A DNA stretch of 57,093 nt, taken from contig JAKPDL010000177.1 of assembly GCA_029552825.1 (NCBI GenBank), forward strand, positions 1-57,093, given 5' to 3'. Of the stretch, positions 9,932 through 18,541 are shown piece by piece. The first letter of the stretch is position 1, and each line of letters starts with the position of its first letter. The stretch is from Bacteroidota bacterium (GTDB lineage Bacteria > Bacteroidota > Bacteroidia > Bacteroidales > VadinHA17). The notes below the pieces were generated by a model. The model did no database searches and was not told where the DNA came from. It worked only from the letters and a program-made list of their open reading frames with translations. Both the position numbers and the translations under genes were made by a program.

Positions 9932-10630
9932 ATGATCAAAGAAGCCGTAATACTTGCAGGAGGACTCGGAACACGGCTGCGTGGAGTGGTTGACGATTTA
10001 CCAAAACCCATGGCCCCAGTAAGAGGACAACCATTTCTTACATGGCTTTTTGATTTAATTGAAAAACAAGGCGTTGAAAAAGTTGTCCTTGCCACTGGAT
10101 ATAAACACGAAAAAATATCATCCTTCTTTGACTTTAGGTATAAAAACCTCAATATTGAATACTCTGTTGAAGCCGAACCACTCGGAACAGGAGGGGCCGT
10201 GTTAATGGCATTACAAAAAATTAAAGGAGAAAATTTTTTTCTTCTTAACGGCGACACTTATTTTGAAGTTAATTTTCATGATTTTGAGTTTTTTTTTAAT
10301 TCCACCGGCTCAGTTATGTCAGTTGCCCTGCATCCGGTAAAAAATGCCGCTCGCTACGGTACAGTAATTCTTCAGGAAAACAGAATAGTGGCATTCGGCG
10401 AAAAAACTGCAAATAGAGGGGGCTTAATAAACGGAGGCATTTATGTTGTGAATAAAAAATGGTTTGAAGAGAACGCCCCTGGAGAAAAATTTTCACTCGA
10501 AAAAGACGTGCTCGAGAAAAAAATTTCTGACAATCTGATTACCGGATATGTTTCAGATGCCTATTTTATCGACATAGGTATTCCGGAAGATTATTACAGG
10601 GCAGGTGAGGAACTTCCGCCTGTTGGCTGA
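9932..10630 (+). CDS. hddC: Sugar-phosphate nucleotidyltransferase, heptose 1-phosphate guanylyltransferase-like
   Basis: A 232-residue nucleotidyltransferase with the signature LAGGLGTRLRGVVDDLPKPM at the N-terminus, the nucleotide-binding GTGGAV near residue 87, and a metal-binding aspartate in LLNGDTYFEVN. The length and absence of a C-terminal beta-helix suit the HddC/RmlA-like group that forms GDP-D-glycero-D-manno-heptose or similar activated sugars. Placement directly after an HddA-like kinase is the main evidence for heptose; other hexose 1-phosphates cannot be excluded. The gene ends 3 bp before the convergent GT2 gene, with no room for a dedicated terminator. Confidence 0.8.
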   Translation: MIKEAVILAGGLGTRLRGVVDDLPKPMAPVRGQPFLTWLFDLIEKQGVEKVVLATGYKHEKISSFFDFRYKNLNIEYSVEAEPLGTGGAVLMALQKIKGENFFLLNGDTYFEVNFHDFEFFFNSTGSVMSVALHPVKNAARYGTVILQENRIVAFGEKTANRGGLINGGIYVVNKKWFEENAPGEKFSLEKDVLEKKISDNLITGYVSDAYFIDIGIPEDYYRAGEELPPVG

Positions 10631-10633
10631 TAT

Positions 10634-11587
10634 TCAGGCATTTATTTTGTCTTTCAGCAAATATTTATTTCTTTCGGGTGAATTTCTGTTCACAAGCTCA
10701 CCAATAAACCCGGTCAAAAACAGCAGCGTACCTATAACCATCACTGTAAGTGCAATATAGAACCAGGCACTATCGGTTACCAGAGGAGCTCTCATATTGT
10801 GCGAAACATACCAGAGTTTCCTGCCTCCGAGGTATCCTGCCATTAAAAAGCCTGCCAGAAACATCAGCGTGCCAAGTAAACCGAAAAGATGCATCGGACT
10901 CTTGCCGAACCTGGTGATAAAGCCTATAGTCAACAGGTCAAGGTACCCTTTGATGAACCTGTCGAGACCATATTTTGTTGTTCCATATTTTCTTGGCCGG
11001 TGCTGCACAACCTTCTCACCGATCTTCTTAAATCCTGCTTCTTTCACAAGAATAGGAATATAGCGATGCATCTCCCCAAAGACCTCAATACTTTTTATAA
11101 CCTCATTCCTGTAAGCCTTTAACCCACAGTTGAAATCATGCAGTCTGATACCCGACCATACTTTTGCCGTAAAGTTGTAGAATCTGCTTGTAACTCTTTT
11201 GACAAACGGATCATATCTTTTCTTCTTCCATCCCGAAACAAGGTCATAACCTTCTTCCTTTACCATTCGGTATAACTCAGGAATTTCGTCCGGACTATCC
11301 TGCAGGTCTGAGTCCATGGTAATCACAACATCGCCTGAAGCAAGCCCGAACCCGGTGTGCAGAGCCGCCGCCTTCCCATAATTCCTTCTGAAACTTACAC
11401 CTTTAATATTATTGTTCGACCTGCACAGATCGCCGATAACTTTCCATGATGAATCACTGCTTCCATCGTCAATGAAAATTATCTCATAGGTAAAACCTGA
11501 ATTGCGGCAAACTCTTACAATCCATTCTGCCAGCTCAGGCAACGATTCCTCTTCGTTATATACAGGTATGACAACAGACAGATCCAT
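10634..11587 (-). CDS. Membrane glycosyltransferase, GT2 family (dolichol-phosphate mannosyltransferase-like)
   Basis: A 317-residue GT2 enzyme. It opens LSVVIPVYNEEESLPEL, carries the metal-binding TMDSDLQDSPDEIPEL near residue 90-105, and ends with two hydrophobic transmembrane segments (about 233-255 and 270-295). This arrangement is that of DPM1/GtrB-like transferases, which move a sugar from a nucleotide donor to undecaprenyl phosphate at the cytoplasmic face. It follows the DUF4199 gene by 9 bp in the same direction, a common pairing in Bacteroidota, so the two probably form one transcript. The sugar is not determinable from sequence. Confidence 0.88.
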   Translation of the reverse strand: MDLSVVIPVYNEEESLPELAEWIVRVCRNSGFTYEIIFIDDGSSDSSWKVIGDLCRSNNNIKGVSFRRNYGKAAALHTGFGLASGDVVITMDSDLQDSPDEIPELYRMVKEEGYDLVSGWKKKRYDPFVKRVTSRFYNFTAKVWSGIRLHDFNCGLKAYRNEVIKSIEVFGEMHRYIPILVKEAGFKKIGEKVVQHRPRKYGTTKYGLDRFIKGYLDLLTIGFITRFGKSPMHLFGLLGTLMFLAGFLMAGYLGGRKLWYVSHNMRAPLVTDSAWFYIALTVMVIGTLLFLTGFIGELVNRNSPERNKYLLKDKINA

Positions 11588-11596
11588 CTGTTTAAA

Positions 11597-12130
11597 TTAA
11601 TTTTCTGGGATGTCAATCAGGGGATTACCTTCTTTCCTTGTAAAAATGCTAACCAGCAGCGACATAATTGTACCAAGGAGCATGTTGTTGATTATGCTTG
11701 CCGGGGCGATAAACTCTGGAACCAATATCTTTTTCTGTATGTTCATGCTGGTGTCAATCATTTCCTGGCTCATACCACGGCGGGCAAGCATCTCTTCAGC
11801 CATTTCAAGCTGTTTGTCAATTAGCCCGGGGTCGATGAATTTGTAAAGAATATACGTAAATAGGGCAGCGATGACAGAAAAGTACAGAAAAATCACTACA
11901 CCAGCACCAACACTCTGACCGTACTTTATGTACCCGTGGAGATAACTGTCGCGGTATGATTTTACCATTAAATAGAGTATTATCACTTCGGCTGCGAGAA
12001 AAATATAACCCTGAGTCCTGTTAAGTGAAAGGTCCAGAAAATACATTATCAGAGTATATACAATGTATATCAGCCCGAATATTAAACCATTAGTAAGGTT
12101 TGCTTTCCAGACGGAAATTTTTTCTTCCAT
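11597..12130 (-). CDS. DUF4199 family membrane protein
   Basis: A 177-residue integral membrane protein with four predicted transmembrane segments (about residues 13-31, 40-58, 72-95 and 145-163). A charged, methionine-rich loop between the third and fourth helices contains EEMLARRGMSQEMID. The pattern matches DUF4199, a Bacteroidota family of unknown function usually found next to a GT2 transferase, as here. A minus-strand TATATTTG at 12167-12160 sits about 30 bp before the start and is a good -7 promoter element. An accessory role in lipid-linked sugar handling is only an inference from context. Confidence 0.75.
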   Translation of the reverse strand: MEEKISVWKANLTNGLIFGLIYIVYTLIMYFLDLSLNRTQGYIFLAAEVIILYLMVKSYRDSYLHGYIKYGQSVGAGVVIFLYFSVIAALFTYILYKFIDPGLIDKQLEMAEEMLARRGMSQEMIDTSMNIQKKILVPEFIAPASIINNMLLGTIMSLLVSIFTRKEGNPLIDIPEN

Positions 12131-12159
12131 GAAATAAATTATTAGGTTTGACTTACAAA

Positions 12160-12167
12160 CAAATATA
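12160..12167 (-). promoter_or_regulatory. Candidate -7 promoter element for the DUF4199-GT2 pair
   Basis: Reading the minus strand, TATATTTG matches the Bacteroidota -7 consensus TAnnTTTG and lies about 30 bp upstream of the ATG at 12130. No good -33 TTTG is found at 19-21 bp, so only half the promoter is supported. Confidence 0.45.
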
Positions 12168-12192
12168 ATTTAAAAAACCAATTTTAACATCA

Positions 12193-12223
12193 TTTGCCCT
12201 GTGCATAAATTTTATTAATTTTG
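12193..12223 (+). promoter_or_regulatory. Promoter of the SRP RNA gene
   Basis: TTTG at 12193-12196 and TAATTTTG at 12216-12223 are separated by 19 bp, a full match to the Bacteroidota housekeeping promoter. The RNA's first paired base, 12228, lies 5 nt downstream, the expected start-site distance. Confidence 0.8.
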
Positions 12224-12227
12224 CACA

Positions 12228-12324
12228 GGGTAAGTCTTATACGACCAGCTCCTGCTGAACTCCCCCAGGACCGGAAGGTAGCAAGGGTAGGCGGTTGTAG
12301 CGGTGCGATATAAGTAACTTACCC
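12228..12324 (+). ncRNA. ffs: Signal recognition particle RNA, small bacterial (4.5S) type
   Basis: About 97 nt. The conserved apical domain is visible as CCCCCAGGACCGGAAGGTAGC followed by AAGGGTA, containing the GGAAG tetraloop and the asymmetric loop that binds the Ffh M domain. The ends pair as GGGTAAGT (12228-12235) with ACTTACCC (12317-12324), closing the hairpin, and a short T run follows. There is no Alu domain, as expected outside Firmicutes. With Ffh and FtsY the RNA targets nascent membrane proteins to the translocon. A consensus promoter immediately upstream supports an independent transcript. Confidence 0.93.
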
Positions 12325-12412
12325 TTTTTAAGTTTATTCCATGGCCTTTGTGTTTTGATAGTTTTTAACCTTATACCCGTCTGAAAAAGGTGAATTATTA
12401 CTTCTCATTTTG

Positions 12413-12420
12413 TATATTTG
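12413..12420 (+). promoter_or_regulatory. Candidate -7 element for tsaC
   Basis: TATATTTG matches TAnnTTTG and ends 15 bp before the ATG at 12436. Because the in-frame TTG at 12418 lies inside this element, it also argues for the ATG as the true start. No convincing -33 box was seen. Confidence 0.5.
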
Positions 12421-12435
12421 AAAAAAGTAGTCGCT

Positions 12436-13050
12436 ATGTTGTTAAAAATTCATCCTGAGAATCCCGGTACCAGACAGATCCGCAAAGTGGTGGAAGTTCT
12501 TGAAAAGGGCGGAGTTATTATCTGCCCCACCGATACTGTTTATGCCATGGGATGCGATATAAAAGCAACTCATGCAATTGAGAAAATTGCAAGGTTTAAG
12601 GGAACTGACCCCAAAAACCCTGACATGTCATTAATTTTTCATGACATGAGTCAACTGAGCGAGTACACCATAATAAAGGATAACAATATCTTCAAGCTTT
12701 TGAAAAGAAACCTCCCGGGCCCATTTACATTTATTGTCAAGGCAAATAACCAGATTCCCAAAATGTTCAGAAACAGAAAGAAAACTGTAGGAATCAGGAT
12801 ACCAAAAAATAACATTATCCTTGAAATTGTGAGGGAACTGGGCAGACCACTTATAACCACATCAATTCATGATCGTAATGAAATAATTGAATATACCACT
12901 GACCCTGAACTGATTTATGAAAGATACAGGGACATGGTTGATCTTGTGATAAACGGTGGTTACGGAAACAATGAACCTTCAACTGTTGTGGATTGCACAG
13001 GCGAAGAACCGGTAATAGTAAGGCAGGGTCTGGGAACTCTTGAATTTTAG
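12436..13050 (+). CDS. tsaC: L-threonylcarbamoyladenylate synthase (Sua5/YrdC family)
   Basis: A 204-residue single-domain YrdC protein that makes threonylcarbamoyl-AMP from threonine, bicarbonate and ATP for the t6A37 modification of ANN-decoding tRNAs. Visible motifs include GGVIICPTDTVYAMGCD near residue 25, the basic KGTDPKNPDMSLIF segment, KRNLPGPFTFIVKAN, VGIRIPKN, and the C-terminal STVVDCTG followed by VRQGLG. It lacks the C-terminal Sua5 domain, so it is the short TsaC/YwlC form. It converges on trkH with an 8 bp gap. The ATG start is preferred because the upstream TTG falls within a promoter element. Confidence 0.9.
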   Translation: MLLKIHPENPGTRQIRKVVEVLEKGGVIICPTDTVYAMGCDIKATHAIEKIARFKGTDPKNPDMSLIFHDMSQLSEYTIIKDNNIFKLLKRNLPGPFTFIVKANNQIPKMFRNRKKTVGIRIPKNNIILEIVRELGRPLITTSIHDRNEIIEYTTDPELIYERYRDMVDLVINGGYGNNEPSTVVDCTGEEPVIVRQGLGTLEF

Positions 13051-13058
13051 AAAGTCAA

Positions 13059-14504
13059 TTATTTCCTGAAAAAGCTTCTTGCAAAAAGCACCATTACTGC
13101 AAGCATTTCAAGTCGGCCTAGTATCATCAGAAACGACATAAACCACTTGCCTGCTACAGGAAGGGAGGAGTAGGTGGTTAATGGCCCAAATTCTCCAATT
13201 GCTGGCCCTATATTGGCCAGAATTGATGCTGCAGTACTGAAAGAAGTTATTATGTCATAATTCATCAGGGAAAAAATGAATGCACTGCTGCAAATTATTA
13301 TAAAATAGATTGTTACAAATACAAGTATGTTGTAAACTATTTCCTGTGGAATAATTTTACGGTTAATTCTTACAGGCAGGTAGGCATCGGGATGTATGAG
13401 CCTTTTGATTTCCATTCTGGTATTTATACCCAGTGTCATCAGTCTTGCAATTTTTATTCCTCCGCTTGCAGAACCCACTGTACCGCCTGTAAACATCAGA
13501 ATAAACAACAGCAGCAGTATGAAATTACCCCATTGGGTATAATCGTTTGTGTAAAAACCTGTTGTGGTTATTATTGATATCACATGGAAAGAGCCGTTTA
13601 TGACCGATTCGGAGAAAGGGTGTTTCTGAACCATCAAAAGCCCCGATACTACCAGACAGAATGCCAGAGATAGGACAAGATAATAAATGAACTCGCGGTT
13701 CTCTTTAATCTTCTGTAAATTTCTTTTATACAGATAATAAATGATAGCCATATTGGTTCCGCCCAGAAACATAAAAAGGGTGATAACAATTTTTGCATAC
13801 GGTGCTGTGAGTAGTGTCAGACTGTAGTTATGCGGAGAAAAACCACCGGTAGAGAGTGTGCTTAACGAGATGCAGGCTGCGTCGAACAGGTTCATTCCTC
13901 CGGCTGCCAGAAAAAGAGCCTCAAGAATGGTAAGAATAATATATAATGAAATCAGCCTTTTAGCAGTGTCGACCCACCGGGGGTAGATTTTATCCTGAGG
14001 CTGACCTGAAAAATCTGTGGTTGAAAGCTGAATGATATTGTCCTTGAATACAGGCAGGACATACAGCGACAGAAAAATTATTCCCAGTCCACCAATCCAC
14101 TGGGTAAGGCTTCGCCATAAAACTATTCCCCTGGGTAGTGAATCGATACTGTTCAGAATGGTAGCTCCTGTAGTCGTAAAACCTGAAGCTGATTCGAAAA
14201 ATGCATCAGTTATATTCTTTATTGTTCCGCTGAGCAGGTAGGGGAGCATGCCGGTGATGATGTAAATCAGAAATGTCCCTGTTATTATAAGAAAGCCTTC
14301 ACGATTGCTGTAGAGTTGTTCATCCCCTTTTACTGGTGTATAAACGAAAACACCAGCTGTAATTGTAATTAATCCTGAAAAAAGAAGCGATGAGGCTGCT
14401 GGGTCTTTAAGAAAATAAGATATGCCTGCAGCGGCAAGCATCATTATTCCCTCGAAAATTAGCATTAAGCCATATATCCGTGCTATGATCCTGAAATTGA
14501 TCAT
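13059..14504 (-). CDS. trkH: Potassium uptake protein TrkH
   Basis: A 481-residue polytopic membrane protein of the Trk/Ktr superfamily. The four selectivity-filter loops can be picked out: SASGFTTTGATIL, SLSTLSTGGFSPHN, ISIITTTGFYTND and ASILANIGPAIGEFGP, each preceding a conserved M2 helix. It forms the K+ pore and needs the cytosolic NAD(H)-binding TrkA, encoded 6 bp upstream in the same direction, for gating. The size agrees with family members of about 480 residues. Its 3' end converges on tsaC. Uptake is driven by the membrane potential or symported cation. Confidence 0.93.
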   Translation of the reverse strand: MINFRIIARIYGLMLIFEGIMMLAAAGISYFLKDPAASSLLFSGLITITAGVFVYTPVKGDEQLYSNREGFLIITGTFLIYIITGMLPYLLSGTIKNITDAFFESASGFTTTGATILNSIDSLPRGIVLWRSLTQWIGGLGIIFLSLYVLPVFKDNIIQLSTTDFSGQPQDKIYPRWVDTAKRLISLYIILTILEALFLAAGGMNLFDAACISLSTLSTGGFSPHNYSLTLLTAPYAKIVITLFMFLGGTNMAIIYYLYKRNLQKIKENREFIYYLVLSLAFCLVVSGLLMVQKHPFSESVINGSFHVISIITTTGFYTNDYTQWGNFILLLLFILMFTGGTVGSASGGIKIARLMTLGINTRMEIKRLIHPDAYLPVRINRKIIPQEIVYNILVFVTIYFIIICSSAFIFSLMNYDIITSFSTAASILANIGPAIGEFGPLTTYSSLPVAGKWFMSFLMILGRLEMLAVMVLFARSFFRK

Positions 14505-14510
14505 ACACGA

Positions 14511-15851
14511 TCAGATAAAAAATTTAGAGACCTTTTCAAACGCCGAAGGAAGCGTGAATACTACAACCCTATCGTTGGCTTTAATAATAGTATCACCTGT
14601 AGCTATGAATGGTACTCCATCCCTTGTTCCTCCTCCAACAATTGCTTCGTCGGGGAAATCTATACTGCGGAGTGTACCCTTTGTTATTCTTGCATTTACC
14701 GGAACGATGAATTCAACAACTTCTCCTTCTGCACCTGCAATGTATTTAACCTGTGTTACATTGGGATTTGTTGTATATCTGAAAATCCTGCTGGCAGCCG
14801 CTATCTTCTTGTTAATTATGGTGTCTATTCCTATATTCTCAGCCAGATGGATATATTCAGTGTTTTCAACTTCGGCGATGGTTTTCTTTACCCCCATCTT
14901 CTTTGCAAGAAGACACGAAAGAATATTTGTTTCGGAGTTTCCTGTTACTGCCACAAAGCAGTCCATGTTGCCTATTCCCTCCCGGCTCAGAAGGTCTGCA
15001 TCGCGGCAATCGCCATTGATAATCAGAGTTTGCTCAAGAAGTTCTGCAAGTGCCTGGCACTTTTCATAGTCCGAATCAATTAGTTTGACAGCACTGGTTT
15101 TCTGCATGTGCAATGCTACATGCTTCCCGATTCTGCTTCCTCCCACTATCATTATGCTCTTAGCCTCAAAACTTTCTTTACCCGATGTTTTCATCATCTC
15201 GTCTATGCCTTCACGTGTCGAAATCAGATACACAACATCGCCAGGTTGAAACACTTCTTCAGCACTCGGAATGATGGTTTTTTCGTTTCTTTTTATTGCA
15301 ATTGCCCTGTACTGATCTGTTTTGTAAAGTTTGGCAATCTCTTTGAGACTTTTATTCAGTATCGGAGCCTTCTCATCCAGTTTCTGAACATACATAACAA
15401 GCTGCCCACCAGAGAATTCCATAAAGTCAGTCGTCCCGGTTTCATGAAGAAGCATCAGTACCTCTCTGGCAGCTATCAACTCGGGATATATTAACGAATC
15501 AATACCCAATGACTTGAAAAACTCTTCGTTCTCCCGGTTGAGATACTCCAGATTGTCAATCCTTGCAATAGTTTTTATTGCTCCCAGCCTCCTGGCAAGA
15601 ATAGAAGCCGTAATATTGGTGTCTTCAGAATGAGTTACAGCAATGAACAGATCAGTCTTTTTCTTCATTGCATTCTGAAGGAGGCTGACAGAAGTAGCTG
15701 ATCCATGCAAAGTTAATACATCAAGTGTTGAATCAATGGGCTTCAGCCTTTCCTCATCAGGATCAATAATGAGGATTTCATGATTTTCATTCGACAACAT
15801 CTTGGCCAGATGGGTTCCAACCTCACCGGCACCTGCAATTATAATTCTCAT
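14511..15851 (-). CDS. trkA: Trk system potassium transporter subunit TrkA
   Basis: A 446-residue peripheral regulator of TrkH with duplicated RCK architecture. The first Rossmann NAD(H)-binding domain starts MRIIIAGAGEVGTHLAKML. The second begins IMIVGGSRIGKHVALHM near residue 231. Each is followed by a TrkA-C domain (about 140-220 and 365-446). Both GxGxxG-type loops are recognisable, the second degenerate (GGSRIG). The gene lies 6 bp before trkH and 70 bp after comEC on the same strand, which suggests one Trk operon. Ligand-dependent gating of potassium uptake is established for the family. Confidence 0.93.
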   Translation of the reverse strand: MRIIIAGAGEVGTHLAKMLSNENHEILIIDPDEERLKPIDSTLDVLTLHGSATSVSLLQNAMKKKTDLFIAVTHSEDTNITASILARRLGAIKTIARIDNLEYLNRENEEFFKSLGIDSLIYPELIAAREVLMLLHETGTTDFMEFSGGQLVMYVQKLDEKAPILNKSLKEIAKLYKTDQYRAIAIKRNEKTIIPSAEEVFQPGDVVYLISTREGIDEMMKTSGKESFEAKSIMIVGGSRIGKHVALHMQKTSAVKLIDSDYEKCQALAELLEQTLIINGDCRDADLLSREGIGNMDCFVAVTGNSETNILSCLLAKKMGVKKTIAEVENTEYIHLAENIGIDTIINKKIAAASRIFRYTTNPNVTQVKYIAGAEGEVVEFIVPVNARITKGTLRSIDFPDEAIVGGGTRDGVPFIATGDTIIKANDRVVVFTLPSAFEKVSKFFI

Positions 15852-15921
15852 AAAAAGAATTATTGAAAAATCACCACAAAATAAGATATAAAATATTTAA
15901 TACTCAAGTTTGTTTGAATAT

Positions 15922-17931
15922 TTATTCTCTTTTCAGCTTCATTCTGAAGCACCCCTGGCTTTTTATAAACCATAAGCCGTTGACCCTGTTATTCCTGACC
16001 TTGTTTTCAAACACCCTGCCAGGATATGCCGAAGTTAATATAATATTATCTGGTTTTGCACTTTCAGATAAAAATAGAGGTCTTAAGCCTGTGTAAATCA
16101 CTATATCAGATTTTTTTACAGCATTTTCTGCCGGGTAACTATCAGATATCAAAATATTTTTACCTCCGGCTCTGATTAAAAAAGGCATTTTACCTCTTAC
16201 ATCAATAGTTTTCACATGTAAACCCATGATTGCACTGTGTCGTAATGCTTCACCTGGCACTTTTTCCCCCATGCAAAAAAGATTCAGTGTATTACCGTTC
16301 TTTATCCCTGCAACAGGAACTGACTGAGTATTATAAACTATCAGTTCATTTTTGAAACCTGAAATTACCTTCTTTGTTGTAACTGTAACAATTAGAGCCA
16401 GAAAAGCTGCAAGCGGTAATACAACACTTTTCTTTTTTTCTGAAAGCAAGTAATTAAGAAAAATTGCTAGTGCTATGATAAGAAGAATGCTTTCGGGTAC
16501 CGTTATTCCAGTGTTTTCAAGTGATGAGAAAGGAAGCATTGAAGTCTTTTCAGTAAGATATCCTGCAAGAAATGAGGTTCTGTCCATCACTGTTACAAAA
16601 ATCGATGCGACAAATCCTACAGGAGCTGTAATAACAGCCAGAAAACCCGATATTATTATTACTGCAGCCAGAGGAACAATTAAAATATTCGATAAAAGAA
16701 AAATAAGCGAAAAACGGTTGAACATTGCCAGTGTCAGTGGTAGTGTTCCTGCCTGGGCAACAAATGACACCGAAATAAGTTGCCATATCTTGTCGAACAT
16801 GAAATTATTGAAAATCAATGTATTATAAAAGTCTCTGTAGAAAAGTATTATAAAAAATACTGCAACATACGAAAGCTGAAATGCCGGATCGAAAATAACC
16901 AGAGGATTTATTACTGAAAGAATAAAAGCTGATGCCAGCAGGGAGTTTAACGGATTGATTTTTCTGTTAAGAAGCTGACCGGTATGAAGGAATGAAAACA
17001 TCAGGGAAGCCCTCATAACTGAAGGAGATAAACCTGTTGTAAAGGCAAAAAACCATAATGTGGCTATTGTAAAAAATACCCTGAGAATTTTAAGTTTTCC
17101 TTTTAAAAAGAATAATATATTGAAAATGAACAGACTGAGTACACCTGCGTGAAGCCCTGAAACTGCCATAATATGCATTACACCGGCTCTGGAAAAATGT
17201 TCTTTTTCATCATCGCCGAGCATACTTTTCTCTCCAAGGGTTATTGCAGCGGCCAGTGCAAGCCTTTTACCCCGGGCACCTTTTTCCTGGTACATGTTAA
17301 TGATCTGCTCACGGAAAATGAGCGCTTTTTCTCTGAGTGTCCTTCGTGATGGTGATCCATAATATATAATATCATCTTTCTGAATGAATCCGTAATACCT
17401 GAATCCCTTTGATTCCATATAAAACCTGTAATCAAATTCATACGGATTTCCTTTGTTTCTTATTTCCAGAGGCGTGGTCCTGAACATAATAATATCTCCG
17501 GGCATCAGTTTTGTCAGCTGGCTATTTTTGCTATGGTAAAGAATTATTGAACCTTCTATCCTCTTTTTCACACTATCGCTCCAGATATACTTCAGCTTTG
17601 ATTTTATCAGGAACGAATTTTCTTTTTCTTCGGGAAAATCAAGTACAACTGAACAAAACAATTGTTCTTTCTGTTCGAGTGTGGAAAGGCTTCTTCTTTC
17701 ATTTACAGCAAGAATAACGCCCGAAAGAAACAATGCAGCAGTGAGGATTGCTCCAAACGCCGTATTATTGTATGATTTAATTGTGAAGTAGCTGATTAAC
17801 AGTGGTATGATTAAAAAGACAGAAAGAAGAAGCATTATTTTAATGCCGATTCCTTCTGCGCAAAAACTGGCTGCAATGCCCAGGCAGTAAGGGATAAATA
17901 TCCGCAAAAAGGGTATCTCCTTGAAAAGCAC
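15922..17931 (-). CDS. comEC: ComEC/Rec2 family DNA-uptake channel
   Basis: A 669-residue polytopic membrane protein. An N-terminal hydrophobic pair and DUF4131 OB-like region (about 30-190) are followed by the competence transmembrane domain (about 215-500), with the hallmark HIMAVSGLHAGVLSLF and GLSPSVMRASLMFSF. The C-terminal 140 residues resemble a reduced beta-lactamase-like domain but show no HxHxDH, so the hydrolase-like site seen in Bacillus ComEC is absent. The family carries single-stranded DNA across the inner membrane in natural transformation. The gene lies 39 bp after def in a leftward run; a ComEA-like protein is encoded at 43375. Confidence 0.88.
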   Translation of the reverse strand: MLFKEIPFLRIFIPYCLGIAASFCAEGIGIKIMLLLSVFLIIPLLISYFTIKSYNNTAFGAILTAALFLSGVILAVNERRSLSTLEQKEQLFCSVVLDFPEEKENSFLIKSKLKYIWSDSVKKRIEGSIILYHSKNSQLTKLMPGDIIMFRTTPLEIRNKGNPYEFDYRFYMESKGFRYYGFIQKDDIIYYGSPSRRTLREKALIFREQIINMYQEKGARGKRLALAAAITLGEKSMLGDDEKEHFSRAGVMHIMAVSGLHAGVLSLFIFNILFFLKGKLKILRVFFTIATLWFFAFTTGLSPSVMRASLMFSFLHTGQLLNRKINPLNSLLASAFILSVINPLVIFDPAFQLSYVAVFFIILFYRDFYNTLIFNNFMFDKIWQLISVSFVAQAGTLPLTLAMFNRFSLIFLLSNILIVPLAAVIIISGFLAVITAPVGFVASIFVTVMDRTSFLAGYLTEKTSMLPFSSLENTGITVPESILLIIALAIFLNYLLSEKKKSVVLPLAAFLALIVTVTTKKVISGFKNELIVYNTQSVPVAGIKNGNTLNLFCMGEKVPGEALRHSAIMGLHVKTIDVRGKMPFLIRAGGKNILISDSYPAENAVKKSDIVIYTGLRPLFLSESAKPDNIILTSAYPGRVFENKVRNNRVNGLWFIKSQGCFRMKLKRE

Positions 17932-17970
17932 GATATGCAGCTAATGAGACTGCATAAAGATAATAAAAAA

Positions 17971-18537
17971 CTATTTCTTTCGTGGTGTATATACGATAGT
18001 TTTGTAGTCGGCTTCGAATTTTCCTTTGCTGATATCGTTAAGTTTACCCTTTATCAGTCTTTTTCTCAGTGGATTAATCTTTTCCACAAAAAGTATTCCG
18101 TCGAGATGATCATATTCATGCAGGAAGACTCTTGCCTTATATCCTTCAAAAGTTTCATCGTGGAATTCCCAGTTTTCGTCGTAATACTGAACTCTGATGT
18201 GTGATTCTCTCTTTACTTCTTCACGAATATTCGGTATGCTCAGGCACCCCTCGTTCATTGGTACAAGTTCCCCGTCTTTCTCAATTATTTTCGGATTTAT
18301 AAATACTCTCTTGAAATTTGCAAATTCAGGTTCATCTTCTGCCAGAGGGGCACCATCAATAACAAATACCCTGATTGATTTTCCAATCTGGGGAGCTGCA
18401 AGCCCCACTCCCTCAGCAGCGTACATTGTTTCAAACATGTCATCGATTAGCTGCTTCAGTTCAGGGTAATTCCTCTCTACTTCCGCGGCAACTTTCTTTA
18501 AAACGGGATGTCCGTAAACAACAACCGGATATATCAT
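17971..18537 (-). CDS. def: Peptide deformylase
   Basis: A 188-residue metalloenzyme that removes the N-formyl group from nascent proteins. All three motifs are present: GVGLAAPQIG, EGCLSIP (cysteine metal ligand) and HEYDHLDG (HExxH histidines and glutamate). The ATG at 18537 is chosen because MIYPVVVYGHPVLKK is the normal start and because the ruvX stop lies only 4 bp upstream; the longer frame beginning at 18603 would run into ruvX. Co-directional placement between ruvX and comEC suggests an operon. Confidence 0.95.
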   Translation of the reverse strand: MIYPVVVYGHPVLKKVAAEVERNYPELKQLIDDMFETMYAAEGVGLAAPQIGKSIRVFVIDGAPLAEDEPEFANFKRVFINPKIIEKDGELVPMNEGCLSIPNIREEVKRESHIRVQYYDENWEFHDETFEGYKARVFLHEYDHLDGILFVEKINPLRKRLIKGKLNDISKGKFEADYKTIVYTPRKK

Positions 18538-18541
18538 TTTG

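Noticed and set aside
12418-12435. TTG start extending tsaC by six residues
   Set aside because: The TTG lies inside a TATATTTG promoter element and the family starts at the later ATG.
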